Shown one piece after another: positions 24,601-28,924 of a stretch of 64,000 bases of DNA. Source of the stretch: Chionoecetes opilio (lineage: Eukaryota; Arthropoda; Malacostraca; Decapoda; Majidae); the NCBI GenBank assembly GCA_016584305.1, contig JACEEZ010004788.1:318272-382271 (forward strand), written 5' to 3'. The position numbers were made by a program, and so were the translations under genes. The notes beneath the pieces are model-generated. The model was not told where the DNA came from. It made no database searches and saw only the letters and a program-made list of their open reading frames with translations. Within the stretch, counting starts at the first letter, position 1. Every line of letters starts with the position of its first letter.

Positions 24601-26047
24601 GCAGTTTAATACACAGCTTAAGCACTGCAAACGTAGTAATAATAATGAGCTGTAGCTACTACTGTGTGCGTGAGAGGAACAGTGACTGTGGTGTGCGGGA
24701 GCGGAGGCCGTCGGAGAGAGCCTTGCCCAGTCGCTTACACAATCAGTGAGTACTGAAGGTGGCGCGCTTGCTTATACCCCAATTGATGATGATATTAATT
24801 TAGTTAACGCTAATTTATGCATGGTGCTAATTCATTTATCAGAAAACTAAATATATCAATGGAAAGCTAATCCAATTTCGCTTCTATTAATGCAGCCCAT
24901 TAACTCTTATAAAAATCCTGCTTGCGCCACCACGGGCGAGGGCCAACCATTACAGCCCTCGAGTACAGGGCCTGCCATCCCACCCCTGGAGGTCACTGCC
25001 TAACGGCGCTATAGGCAAACAAAAAAGAAAAAAAGAAATAAATAAATAAAAGTGTATGAAGCAGTGCGAAACTCGGGGAGATAATGCGCGAAAGTCGGGA
25101 TGGTAAGAATTTAGGACTCGGCGCGAAACTCGAGGATCGCAAAACTCGGGAGGGTACTGTAGAAGAAAAAATGTTGTATAGGTATGGTGTGTTGTGTAGG
25201 CATGAACAGATGTATGGTGTGTTGTGTAGGCATGAACAGATGTATGGTGTGTTGTGTAGGCATGAACAAATGTATGGTGTGTTGTGTAGGCATGAACAGA
25301 TGTATGGTGTGTTGTGTAGGCATGAACAGATGTATGGTGTGTTGTGTAGGCATGAACAGATGTATGGTGTGTTGTGTAGGCATGGACAGATGTATGTACA
25401 GGTATATAGAAGGGAGAGTTGTCAATGTTCAGTGAGTCTCGGAAGCAAGTTGTGTGAAAGCAAAGACATGAGTTTAGAGCTTGTGGGGTTTCAGCAGAAG
25501 GGACATATGTACATAAGAAATAGAGACTCAGCAGTTCCTTTACATAAGAACATAAGAAAATAAGGAAGCTACAAGAGGCTGCGAGACCTACACGTGGTAG
25601 TTCCTGTTACTTAACACTACCTACATCCACCTTTTATCCCCATCCATGAATTTATCCAGCCTCCTTTTAAAGCTCCCTAATGACTCGGCACTAATTACCT
25701 GACTACTGAGTTCATTTCAATCATTCACCACCCTATTTGTGAACCAGTTTTTCCTTATTTCTTATTTAAATTACGCTTTTCCAGCTTGAATCCGTTACTT
25801 CTTGTTCTACCCTGATGACTAGCCGTAAGAACTTGTCCTACATCTCCTTTATTGTATCCCTTTATCCACTTAAAAACTTAACTATACTATACCAAGACTT
25901 TGTGTTGTGTTGTTACAGAACTGTGAACAGTCCCGCCAGGCCCGTTTGAAGGAAGAGAAGCGCCAGGAGGCTGAGGTGCGGCGAGCAGAGAGAAAACAAC
26001 GACACCTGGAGCGCGCCTTGGCCGAGCCACCCGCCAGGCCCCTCTAA
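5533..26047 (+). CDS. CFAP100: CFAP100-like axonemal coiled-coil protein, 11 coding exons
   Basis: I join 5533-5754, 6266-6451, 9137-9300, 13195-13405, 14979-15090, 16224-16409, 16982-17069, 20018-20231, 22006-22126, 22702-22889 and 25919-26047. Every junction is a GT-AG intron and all phases match, giving 606 residues plus a stop; vertebrate CFAP100 is about 610. Seen: a basic N-terminus with HNPYVPPPEQELL; a Glu-rich coiled coil (about 137-250) with LTYHEAALQEFLQ and FQQFLAAVTP, as in the DUF4200 region; an acidic stretch then HLVELASMYECQGHALLALL joined to IQNQTEALNKEV; EALLALLEARVTDLCAQLD; and a basic tail ending RALAEPPARPL. These fit CFAP100/CCDC37 block by block. Known: Chlamydomonas FAP100 (MIA1), with FAP73, anchors inner dynein arm f/I1 on axonemal doublets. 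Inferred: the same role here. The start has an A at -3; an upstream exon ending in the 5' UTR is unseen. A missed exon between exons 3 and 4 is possible. The close relative CCDC38 is the main alternative. Confidence 0.82.
5995..6117. repeat. 21-bp minisatellite in CFAP100 intron 1
   Basis: Nearly identical units of ATGATAATATCAATCCCAATC repeat about six times. Confidence 0.95.
6113..6240 (-). mobile_element. Dispersed repeat (family R) fragment
   Basis: The minus strand carries CATCACA..GGCCAAGGGCACAAC and the AACAC(A)AAGCC block also found at 32141-32325 and 40226-40500. Full copies there run from a poly-T to a poly-A tract. This copy ends 25 bp before the exon 2 acceptor. Confidence 0.65.
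6266..6451 (+). CDS. CFAP100: CFAP100 exon 2 (residues 75-136)
   Basis: The acceptor is CCTTGGCAG at 6265 and the donor CAG|GTGGGT at 6451, phase 0 at both ends. It encodes a basic linker (APLVVSQVRKANLGRQRDTE, then TPRDYLSSARATARDQ). A second donor-like CAG|GTGAGG lies in frame near 6306 and could shorten the exon. Confidence 0.7.
6471..6720 (+). repeat. Dispersed ~250-bp AT-rich repeat
   Basis: This sequence recurs in the same orientation at 28571-28836 with shared blocks such as TTTGCAATATTTTTTGAAAAA and CATGCTGAACACGAAT. It has no recognisable coding capacity. It starts only 20 bp after the exon 2 donor. Confidence 0.7.
6727..7370. repeat. 650-bp purine-rich GA/GGAAGG satellite
   Basis: A one-strand-purine tract of AGAGAG and GGAAGGAG blocks lies in CFAP100 intron 2. 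The Ser/Leu-rich minus-strand open frame is a by-product. Such mirror-like polypurine tracts can form triplex DNA (general knowledge). Confidence 0.95.
7533..7775. repeat. (ATT)n tract and Tigger-like right end
   Basis: An ATT run lies at 7533-7562. Further on, AATTAGAGAGCTTTTACTGTA at about 7753-7773 resembles the pogo/Tigger-type terminus seen at 54264-54280. No left end is clear. Confidence 0.4.
7935..8172. repeat. CAGT-based tetranucleotide array
   Basis: CAGT repeats are interrupted by TTAATTAGTCAT and GGCAAT blocks that recur with a loose longer period. Confidence 0.9.
8395..8681 (+). mobile_element. CR1-type LINE 3' end
   Basis: It starts at TTCTTACGGCTATTAACC (frame ...NQGRTRSNGFKLEK), includes the NWFTNRVV motif and ends TTATTTTCTTATG. 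Confidence 0.85.
8871..9084. mobile_element. piggyBac-like MITE, copy 1
   Basis: A ~210-bp element with ends TTAACCCCTTGAGACCCAG and GGGCGTGAAGGGGTAA. The TTAA border and CCCCTT terminus suggest a non-autonomous piggyBac relative. It ends 52 bp before the exon 3 acceptor. Confidence 0.8.
9137..9300 (+). CDS. CFAP100: CFAP100 exon 3 (residues 137-191)
   Basis: The acceptor is TTGCGACAG at 9136 and the donor CAG|GTAGTG at 9300, ending in phase 2 (Arg 191 is split). It encodes a heptad-rich coiled coil (RRLEEELQQEKATNTQLE and then HEAALQEFLQYHYNEV), the part most like DUF4200 of the CFAP100/CCDC38/CFAP73 group. Confidence 0.8.
9402..11085. mobile_element. AT-rich TIR element inserted in piggyBac-like MITE
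   Basis: The left end is CAAACATGGGCATGATTAT. The right end is ATAATCATGCCCCTGTCTG, its inverted partner with a few mismatches. The host string GGTACCATTAG (11 bases) is present on both sides (9391-9401 and about 11086-11096), marking a duplication of about 8-11 bp, as hAT- or Mutator-type elements make. The interior is TGATTATGATT-rich and contains a further insertion at 9900-10527. No transposase is seen. Confidence 0.75.
9900..10527. mobile_element. Second piggyBac-like element, third nesting level
   Basis: The ends are TTAACCCCTTCACTGCGG and CCGCAGTGAAGGGGTCAA, a 14-bp terminal inverted repeat of a different subfamily from the 210-bp MITEs. The 600-bp interior has no recognised coding frame. 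Confidence 0.75.
11117..12066. mobile_element. Tigger/pogo-like non-autonomous element, A family, copy 1
   Basis: Terminal repeats are CAGGGAAGTCCCGCAGATAC and, inverted, TATAACGGGACTTCCCTG, flanked by TA. The length is 950 bp. The ends match those at 18224-19673. No intact transposase frame is present. Confidence 0.75.
12221..12432. mobile_element. piggyBac-like MITE, copy 3
   Basis: It runs from TTAACCCCTTCACACCCAG to CTCAAGGGGTTAA, opposite in orientation to copies 1 and 2 and only 8 bp from copy 2. Confidence 0.85.
12709..12913. mobile_element. piggyBac-like MITE, copy 4
   Basis: TTAACCCCTTCACGCCCAG to CTCAAGGGGTTAA, about 205 bp. Confidence 0.85.
12986..13160 (+). mobile_element. CR1-type LINE 3' end before CFAP100 exon 4
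   Basis: A truncated CR1 copy ends TTATGTTCTTATG 34 bp before the acceptor at 13194. Confidence 0.8.
13195..13405 (+). CDS. CFAP100: CFAP100 exon 4 (residues 191-261)
   Basis: The acceptor is CTGTGTACAG at 13194 and the donor AAG|GTATAG at 13405. The first base completes the split Arg and the exon ends in phase 0. It encodes EIRLDYYSGLLSEAKTVQEE, a Glu run, then FQQFLAAVTPSQSL and KRKTHEILEKVK. A fold-back MITE begins at intron position +4. Confidence 0.82.
13409..13778. mobile_element. Fold-back MITE, TATAGTC family, copy 1
   Basis: The two halves are inverted copies (GGTCAAAATGCAGTAAGGAA pairs with its complement near 13738-13757), so the whole 370-bp element is one hairpin with a short loop near 13585-13605. 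It is flanked by TA. The left TA supplies bases +2 and +3 of the exon 4 donor. The second copy is at 34986-35353. Confidence 0.9.
13782..14115. repeat. 52-bp minisatellite in CFAP100 intron 4
   Basis: About six copies of a 52-bp unit beginning GTGTTGCTTGTGTTACTATG and ending AAGTCACGGTAGA. Confidence 0.95.
14157..14368. mobile_element. piggyBac-like MITE, copy 5
   Basis: TTTACCCCTTGAGACCC to GGCGTGAAGGGGTTAA. The left TTAA has mutated to TTTA. Confidence 0.85.
14519..14730. mobile_element. piggyBac-like MITE, copy 6
   Basis: TTAACCCCTTCACGCCC to CTCAAGGGGTTAA. Confidence 0.85.
14818..14970 (+). mobile_element. CR1-type LINE 3' end before CFAP100 exon 5
   Basis: The TTATGTTCTTATG tail ends 8 bp before the acceptor at 14978. 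The LINE tail therefore forms the pyrimidine-rich tract of this 3' splice site. Confidence 0.8.
14979..15090 (+). CDS. CFAP100: CFAP100 exon 5 (residues 262-299)
   Basis: The acceptor is ATGGCAG at 14978 and the donor GAG|GTACCG at 15090, ending in phase 1. It encodes SSMDASGRPLQASYSAEL and on to SQAVSPR. The donor's GTA overlaps the TA target site of the MITE that begins at 15094. Confidence 0.75.
15094..15564. mobile_element. TA-flanked MITE, CCGTAGATAACA family, copy 1
   Basis: The ends are CCGTAGATAACAGTCAAG and, inverted, CTTTACTGTTATCTACGG, flanked by TA. The sub-terminal GTCGCCACCTGC / TCCTGGCGAC parts also pair. Length is 471 bp. Relatives are at 22925-23395 and 55716-56193. TA duplication points to the Tc1/mariner superfamily. 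Confidence 0.85.
15660..15735 (+). mobile_element. CR1-type LINE short fragment
   Basis: About 75 bp of the CR1 3' coding end (GATTGGAATGGACTCGGTAG and on) is cut off by the next MITE. Confidence 0.6.
15736..15947. mobile_element. piggyBac-like MITE, copy 7
   Basis: TTAACCCTTGAGACC to GGCATGAAGGGGTTAA. Confidence 0.85.
15981..16153. mobile_element. piggyBac-like MITE, copy 8 (internally deleted)
   Basis: TTAACCCCTTCACGCCC to CCTCAAGGGATAA, about 40 bp shorter than other copies. It lies 34 bp from copy 7 and in the opposite orientation, so the pair could fold back. Confidence 0.8.
16224..16409 (+). CDS. CFAP100: CFAP100 exon 6 (residues 299-361)
   Basis: The acceptor is TGCTTGCAG at 16223 and the donor TTTG|GTAAGT at 16409, phase 1 at both ends. 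It encodes a Gly-rich start, then LSLLRMLRTNVPQTRSSS, and an acidic run VMVTEEEEDCDH typical of the region before the LVEL block in CFAP100. Confidence 0.78.
16758..16824 (+). mobile_element. CR1-type LINE tail fragment
   Basis: Only the last ~65 bp of the 3' UTR and a TTATGTTCTTAAG tail remain. Confidence 0.7.
16982..17069 (+). CDS. CFAP100: CFAP100 exon 7 (residues 361-390)
   Basis: The acceptor is GTTTTTGCAG at 16981 and the donor CCAG|GTACTG at 17069, phase 1 in and phase 2 out. It encodes DEFLDDDEHLVELASMYECQ and then HALLALLTR. This corresponds to the conserved hydrophobic helix that in CFAP100 precedes IQN. A 40-bp minisatellite begins about 10 bp into the following intron. Confidence 0.82.
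17076..17890. repeat. 40-bp minisatellite directly after exon 7 donor
   Basis: About 20 copies of an exactly 40-bp unit (GGGTCACATAGGCTTACTGG plus ACGGGTCACTACAGACACAT) differ mainly at CATA/CACA and CAT/CAC positions. Because 40 is not a multiple of three, each unit shifts frame. The open frames across it are not coding. Confidence 0.97.
17934..18150. mobile_element. piggyBac-like MITE, copy 9
   Basis: TTAACCCCTTGAGACC to GGACGTGAAGGGGTTAA. Confidence 0.85.
18224..19673. mobile_element. Tigger/pogo-like element, A family, copy 2 (composite)
   Basis: The ends are CAGGGAGGTCCCGCTATACG and, inverted, CGTATCTTCGGGACCTCCCTG. The 1.45 kb interior shares a block (about 18761-18940) with the Tigger-like element at 36623-38246. 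It also contains two fragments of the LINE 3' end found in the 50-52 kb palindrome (about 19186-19345 and 19409-19513). No intact transposase is seen. Confidence 0.7.
19732..19990 (-). mobile_element. CR1-type LINE 3' fragment before exon 8
   Basis: A minus-strand copy runs from ACATAAGGAAGCTACAAG to CTTGAATCCGTTACTTG. It ends about 27 bp before the acceptor at 20017. Confidence 0.8.
20018..20231 (+). CDS. CFAP100: CFAP100 exon 8 (residues 390-461)
   Basis: The acceptor is GCATTGCAG at 20017 and the donor CAG|GTATTA at 20231, phase 2 in and phase 0 out. It encodes IQNQTEALNKEVDTRQKKLH, a coiled coil (RLQEIEQLQEKARG) and DLQALIAEWPG. The IQN.TEAL start matches the conserved CFAP100 block joined to exon 7. 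Confidence 0.85.
20238..20273. repeat. (CAT)n microsatellite
   Basis: About eleven CAT triplets lie just inside intron 8. A second run lies at 20541-20580, with a short duplicated flank (AACTGGTGGCTCAG) copied from the end of exon 8. Confidence 0.9.
20282..20493. mobile_element. piggyBac-like MITE, copy 10
   Basis: TTAACCCCTTGAGACCCGG to GGCGTGAAGGGGTTAA. Confidence 0.85.
20589..20797. mobile_element. piggyBac-like MITE, copy 11
   Basis: TCAACCCCTTCACGCCC to CTCATGGGGTGAA, with both TTAA borders mutated. It is inverted relative to copy 10. Confidence 0.8.
20798..21182. other. Intron sequence, no gene seen
   Basis: An inverted pair flanks this stretch: CACCGAACTTCCTTTGGTGG near 20870 and CACTAAAGGAAGTTCTGTG near 21126. 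This suggests an unnamed ~270-bp fold-back repeat containing a GGTTAGGT-rich centre. Confidence 0.4.
21183..21395. mobile_element. piggyBac-like MITE, copy 12
   Basis: TTAACCCCTTCACGCCC to CTCAAGGGGTTGA. Confidence 0.8.
21540..21700. repeat. CT-rich microsatellites
   Basis: A long CT run at about 21657-21698 is flanked by CCCTCGCTCTAA repeats. Confidence 0.9.
21834..21963. repeat. 18-bp minisatellite before exon 9
   Basis: About seven copies of GACGTGATGGGACATGTT end about 45 bp before the acceptor at 22005. Confidence 0.95.
22006..22126 (+). CDS. CFAP100: CFAP100 exon 9 (residues 462-502)
   Basis: The acceptor is GCACCCCAG at 22005 and the donor AAAG|GTTAAT at 22126 (a weak donor), ending in phase 1. 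It encodes IAEVVSDVFGASQYSPLVPQ and then KKSTEMSIKIK. The phase fits exon 10. Confidence 0.68.
22459..22675. mobile_element. piggyBac-like MITE, copy 13
   Basis: ATAACCCCTTCACGCCC to CTCAAGGGGTTAA. It ends 26 bp before the exon 10 acceptor. Confidence 0.8.
22702..22889 (+). CDS. CFAP100: CFAP100 exon 10 (residues 502-564)
   Basis: I place the acceptor at the first AG after the TTTCCCTG tract (22700-22701). Three further AGs at 3-bp steps (to 22710) would be in the same phase and only trim Glu residues. The donor is TTG|GTGGGT at 22889, phase 0. It encodes an acidic/Ser-rich linker, then GQEALLALLEARVTDLCAQL and DNIDPALRDAI, equivalent to the conserved C-terminal helix of CFAP100. Confidence 0.78.
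22925..23395. mobile_element. TA-flanked MITE, CCGTAGATAACA family, copy 2
   Basis: CCCTAGATAACACTAAAGTC to GACTTTAGTGTTATCTACGG, flanked by TA, 471 bp. It starts 35 bp after the exon 10 donor. Confidence 0.85.
23624..25159 (+). mobile_element. Tigger/pogo-like element with degraded HTH transposase
   Basis: The left end CACCCTCCCGAGTTTCCCGC and the right end GCAAAACTCGGGAGGGTACTG are inverted partners. At 24091-24171 the frame reads TYKLKVIRYVKENVNRPTER, which resembles the N-terminal helix-turn-helix of pogo/CENP-B-type transposases (YKLKVI.YA.E..NR.A.R). The rest of a transposase is absent. A SINE family 1 body fragment sits at about 24896-25056. Confidence 0.6.
24896..25056 (+). mobile_element. 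SINE family 1, 3' body fragment
   Basis: It shares GCGCCACCACGGGCGAGGGC and CGCTATAGGC with the full copy at 26647-27013 and ends in an AAAT-type tail. Confidence 0.75.
25184..25393. repeat. 30-bp minisatellite in CFAP100 intron 10
   Basis: Seven copies of TATGGTGTGTTGTGTAGGCA plus TGAACAGATG. Thirty is a multiple of three, so long open frames appear on both strands. Confidence 0.95.
25541..25885 (-). mobile_element. CR1-type LINE 3' end before exon 11
   Basis: A minus-strand copy runs from CATAAGAACATAAGAAAATA to the CTTGTTCTACCCTGATG region and beyond. It ends about 33 bp before the acceptor at 25918. Confidence 0.85.
25919..26047 (+). CDS. CFAP100: CFAP100 exon 11 (residues 565-606, stop)
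   Basis: The acceptor is GTTGTTACAG at 25918, phase 0. It encodes NCEQSRQARLKEEKRQEAEV, RRAERKQRHLERALAEPP and ARPL, then TAA. The basic charged helix ending in ...RAL...P is the usual CFAP100 C-terminus. The final ten codons and the stop are the first unit of the 34-bp minisatellite that follows. Confidence 0.82.
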   Translation, partial: NCEQSRQARLKEEKRQEAEVRRAERKQRHLERALAEPPARPL

Positions 26048-26500
26048 GGCTGAGGCCGAGCCCCCCGCCAGGCCCCTCTAAGGCTGAGGCCGAGCCACCT
26101 GCCAGGCCCCTCTAAGGCTGAGGCCGAGCCACCCGCCAGGCCCCTCTAAGGCTGAGGCCGAGCCACCCGCCAGGCCCCTCTAAGGCTGAGGCCGAGCCAC
26201 CTGCCAGGCCCCTCTAAGGCTGAGGCCGAGCCACCTGCCAGGCCCCTCTAAGGCTGAGGCCGAGCCACCTGCCAGGCCCCTCTAAGGCTGAGGCCGAGCC
26301 ACCCGCCAGGCCCCTCTAAGGCTGAGGCCGAGCCACCCGCCAGGCCCCTCTAAGGCTGAGGCCGAGCCACCCATCAGGCCCCTCTAAGGCTGAGGCCGAG
26401 CCACCCGCCAGGCCCCTCTAAGGCTGAGGCCGAGCCACCCGCCAGGCCCCTCTAAGGCTGAGGCCGAGCCCCCTGCCAGACCCCTCGAAGGGTGAGGCCG
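26013..26500. repeat. 34-bp minisatellite that overlaps the CFAP100 stop codon
   Basis: About 14 copies of a 34-bp unit (GGCTGAGGCCGAGCCACCCG plus CCAGGCCCCTCTAA). The first copy is translated and supplies the stop codon. Each later copy is in the 3' UTR and carries the same TAA in a shifted frame. Confidence 0.95.
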
Positions 26501-26577
26501 AGGTTGCTGGCACTCAGAGCAGCAAGTCAGTTATGTAACATTAGTTCCAAGTATAAAGAGACTGCATTAGCATTACA

Positions 26578-27160
26578 TAAAAACATAAGAAACATAAGGA
26601 AGCTACAAGAGGCTGGGAGACCTACACGTGGTAGTTCCTGTTACTTGGGGAGGCGGTAGCAGAGTGGTTAGCGTCTCCGAGTGGCGTTCTCGGTGACCCG
26701 AGTTCGATCTCCGATGAGAACCAAAATCCATTAATTACTTTCTGTACCATCGAGTGGCCTAAGAATACCCACATGCAGTCCATTAACTCTACCTTCGATT
26801 ATGAGTGCATGGGAGGACACAGGGGGGCGGCATGAACCTCTAATCACAGGCGTCACTATAACAATCCTGCCTGCGCCACCACGGGCGAGGGCCAACCGTC
26901 ACAGCCCTCAAGTGAACCTCCAGGGCCTACCATCCCACCCCTGGAGCTCACGGCCTACAGGCGCTATAGGCCAAGATGTAAGAAAATAAAAAATGAATAA
27001 ATAAATAAATAAACTGAACACTACCTACATCCACCTTTCATCCCCATCCATGAATTTATCTAGCCTTTTTTTAAAGCTCCCTATTGACTCCGCACTAACT
27101 ACCTGACGACTGAGTCCATTCCAATCATTTACCACCCTATTTGTGAACCAGTTTTTCCTA
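26578..27160 (-). mobile_element. CR1-type LINE 3' fragment split by a SINE
   Basis: The left part (26578-26646) and the right part (27014-27160) are continuous in the CR1 consensus, with the SINE at 26647-27013 between them. Confidence 0.85.
26647..27013 (+). mobile_element. tRNA-derived SINE, family 1, full copy
   Basis: The head GGGGAGGCGGTAGCAGAGTG and B-box-like GAGTTCGATCTC are followed by a body with CTGCGCCACCACGGGCGAGG and an (AAAT)n tail. It is inserted into a CR1 copy. Other copies are at 24896, 49838 and 61125-61676. Confidence 0.85.
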
Positions 27161-27584
27161 TGTATATTATTGACTGTATCAGCGTTGTGTATAGAATAAA
27201 CCTGGATTAACGAGATAAATTGTGTCATTGAATTCCTAGTGAAGTAGAATAAGCCCCCAGGGAAGCGGTGGGATCATTGGCTGCAGCATCAACAAAGGGA
27301 GTCAGGAAGGAAGGCACAAGGCACTGCAGGCTGGCATGATAGCTCAAATAGTACATTTTGTATTTTTTGTGATTTTTTTTATTTCTTGCATTATTTGCTT
27401 ATCCATTATTGATCCTGTTGAGCTTGTTGCAGCTTAAGATAGTTCAGCAAAGGGCCTTTCAGTTGCCTCCCTCTGCTTCATATTTATATATCATATCAGG
27501 TAGTATCATATTAATTGTAGGTACCTGTGCAAGTCAGACAAGGATGTGAAGTCAGTGCCAATGGTCTAAGAAGCAAATACATTG
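27161..27584. other. Intergenic sequence, no gene seen
   Basis: AATAAA at about 27195 could serve as a polyadenylation signal for CFAP100, but nothing ties it to that transcript. Confidence 0.3.
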
Positions 27585-27830
27585 CCGTTTCTAGTCTTTT
27601 GGGGCGCTATGCAAAATGTTGTTTGGAGTCCTATGGTGTAAAACTATGGTGGGGGATTCCAAGCCCTCTAAGGTGGTCCAGGGGCACGCCTTAAATAATT
27701 AAATGCATCAATCTGGTGCACTTTAAGAGGAAAAGAGACTAGATTCTAATAAAATAATGGCAGCTTGGGGGCCCCTTGGTGGCTTTGGGGGCCCTGTGCA
27801 ACCACGTAGTGATAGCATATAGCAACTTTA
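27585..27830. mobile_element. Dispersed repeat with GGGGGCCCTGTGCAACC end
   Basis: The sequence GGTGCACTTTAAGAGGAAAA and flanks recur on the opposite strand at 45147-45347. A non-autonomous DNA element is likely, but ends are not precise. Confidence 0.6.
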
Positions 27831-28570
27831 TAATGGAAATGTTAAGGTATCTATGCATGCATGTATGTAAGTACTACGTAGATGTTAATAAAATATGCTG
27901 GGTTGCAATTTCTATTTTTTTTCCTTAGGTTCAGTCTAACTTGCGATTTTCAAAGTAAAACTGATTCAAACTAGACTTATGATATATTACTATGCGTGAA
28001 AATAAAATTAGAGTTAGTCCCTTCCCCTACACTGAGGTGGCAACACTGGTCTCGCGTCTACACTGACCTATCATGAACGGTTTCTGAATTATAAACTTAT
28101 ATATTTACTATAACGCGTTCAGCTCACAACGTGTTTCTCACACAGCAACACTTACCCATCAAAAGTTTTTGTAAATGGATGGATCTACAATTCTATCCCT
28201 GGCATTTCCAATTATCTATCAAATAAGATATTTTCGGATTTCTGGCTACTCAAAAATGTTCCAAATTGACGATGATTGGGTTTTTGTTATTTTGTCGCAA
28301 AACTGAGTCGTAGAAGAAAACTTATTGAAGTAACAAAGGTTCATCTTGAGGTGTTCTACATGATGCAGTAATCGGTTTTGTCAAAACACCTCATGGTTGT
28401 TGAGAAAATTGATATTTTGTATAAATGTACGAATATGCTATTTTCTCAGTTATTTACCAATCAATATTTGTTTGCTTTACGCCAGATGATAGCCCTTGAT
28501 CTACTTCATATCTACTTCTCTATACATGTTGCACTTATCTGCCATAGTTTTTTAGTTATTGAAAAAAACT

Positions 28571-28836
28571 TTATTTAAAAAAAATCAAGGCCCCTTGCAA
28601 AATTTGCAATATTTTTTGAAAAATTGATTTGCTTGAAATTTAGTTCCTATCAGTTTTCAGGCATGCTGAACACGAATCTGGAGTCAGTTTTCAGTTACAA
28701 TTATTAGAAGTCTCTATTTCAGCCAATTCACAATGACATGATACTTCCAGATATTCCTTAAAACCCACAAATTAGACCAAAAAAAAATTACTACAAGACA
28801 TAAAAATATGACAGGCATTGCTAGATTAATCCAATA
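28571..28836 (+). repeat. Dispersed ~250-bp AT-rich repeat, copy 2
   Basis: It matches 6471-6720 in the same orientation with small indels. The preceding AT-rich 27831-28570 holds no convincing gene and may be the 5' part of the same longer repeat. Confidence 0.7.
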
Positions 28837-28924
28837 TTAGGTCTGGAGGAGAAGACCCCGGCACTAATAAGGGCGGGAAAGGACTCTGTAGAATGTTACC
28901 GTACATAGAGAACAACTGAATATC

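Noticed and set aside
25111..25563. Open frames of 104-159 codons
   Set aside because: They come from the 30-bp minisatellite, whose length is a multiple of three.
26647..26720. tRNA gene in the CR1 copy
   Set aside because: A and B boxes are present, but no complete cloverleaf. The same body and tail recur in other copies, so it is a SINE.
28378..28578. Short + strand frame in the AT-rich stretch
   Set aside because: 66 codons, hydrophobic, with no known similarity. It adjoins a dispersed repeat, so it is more likely non-coding.
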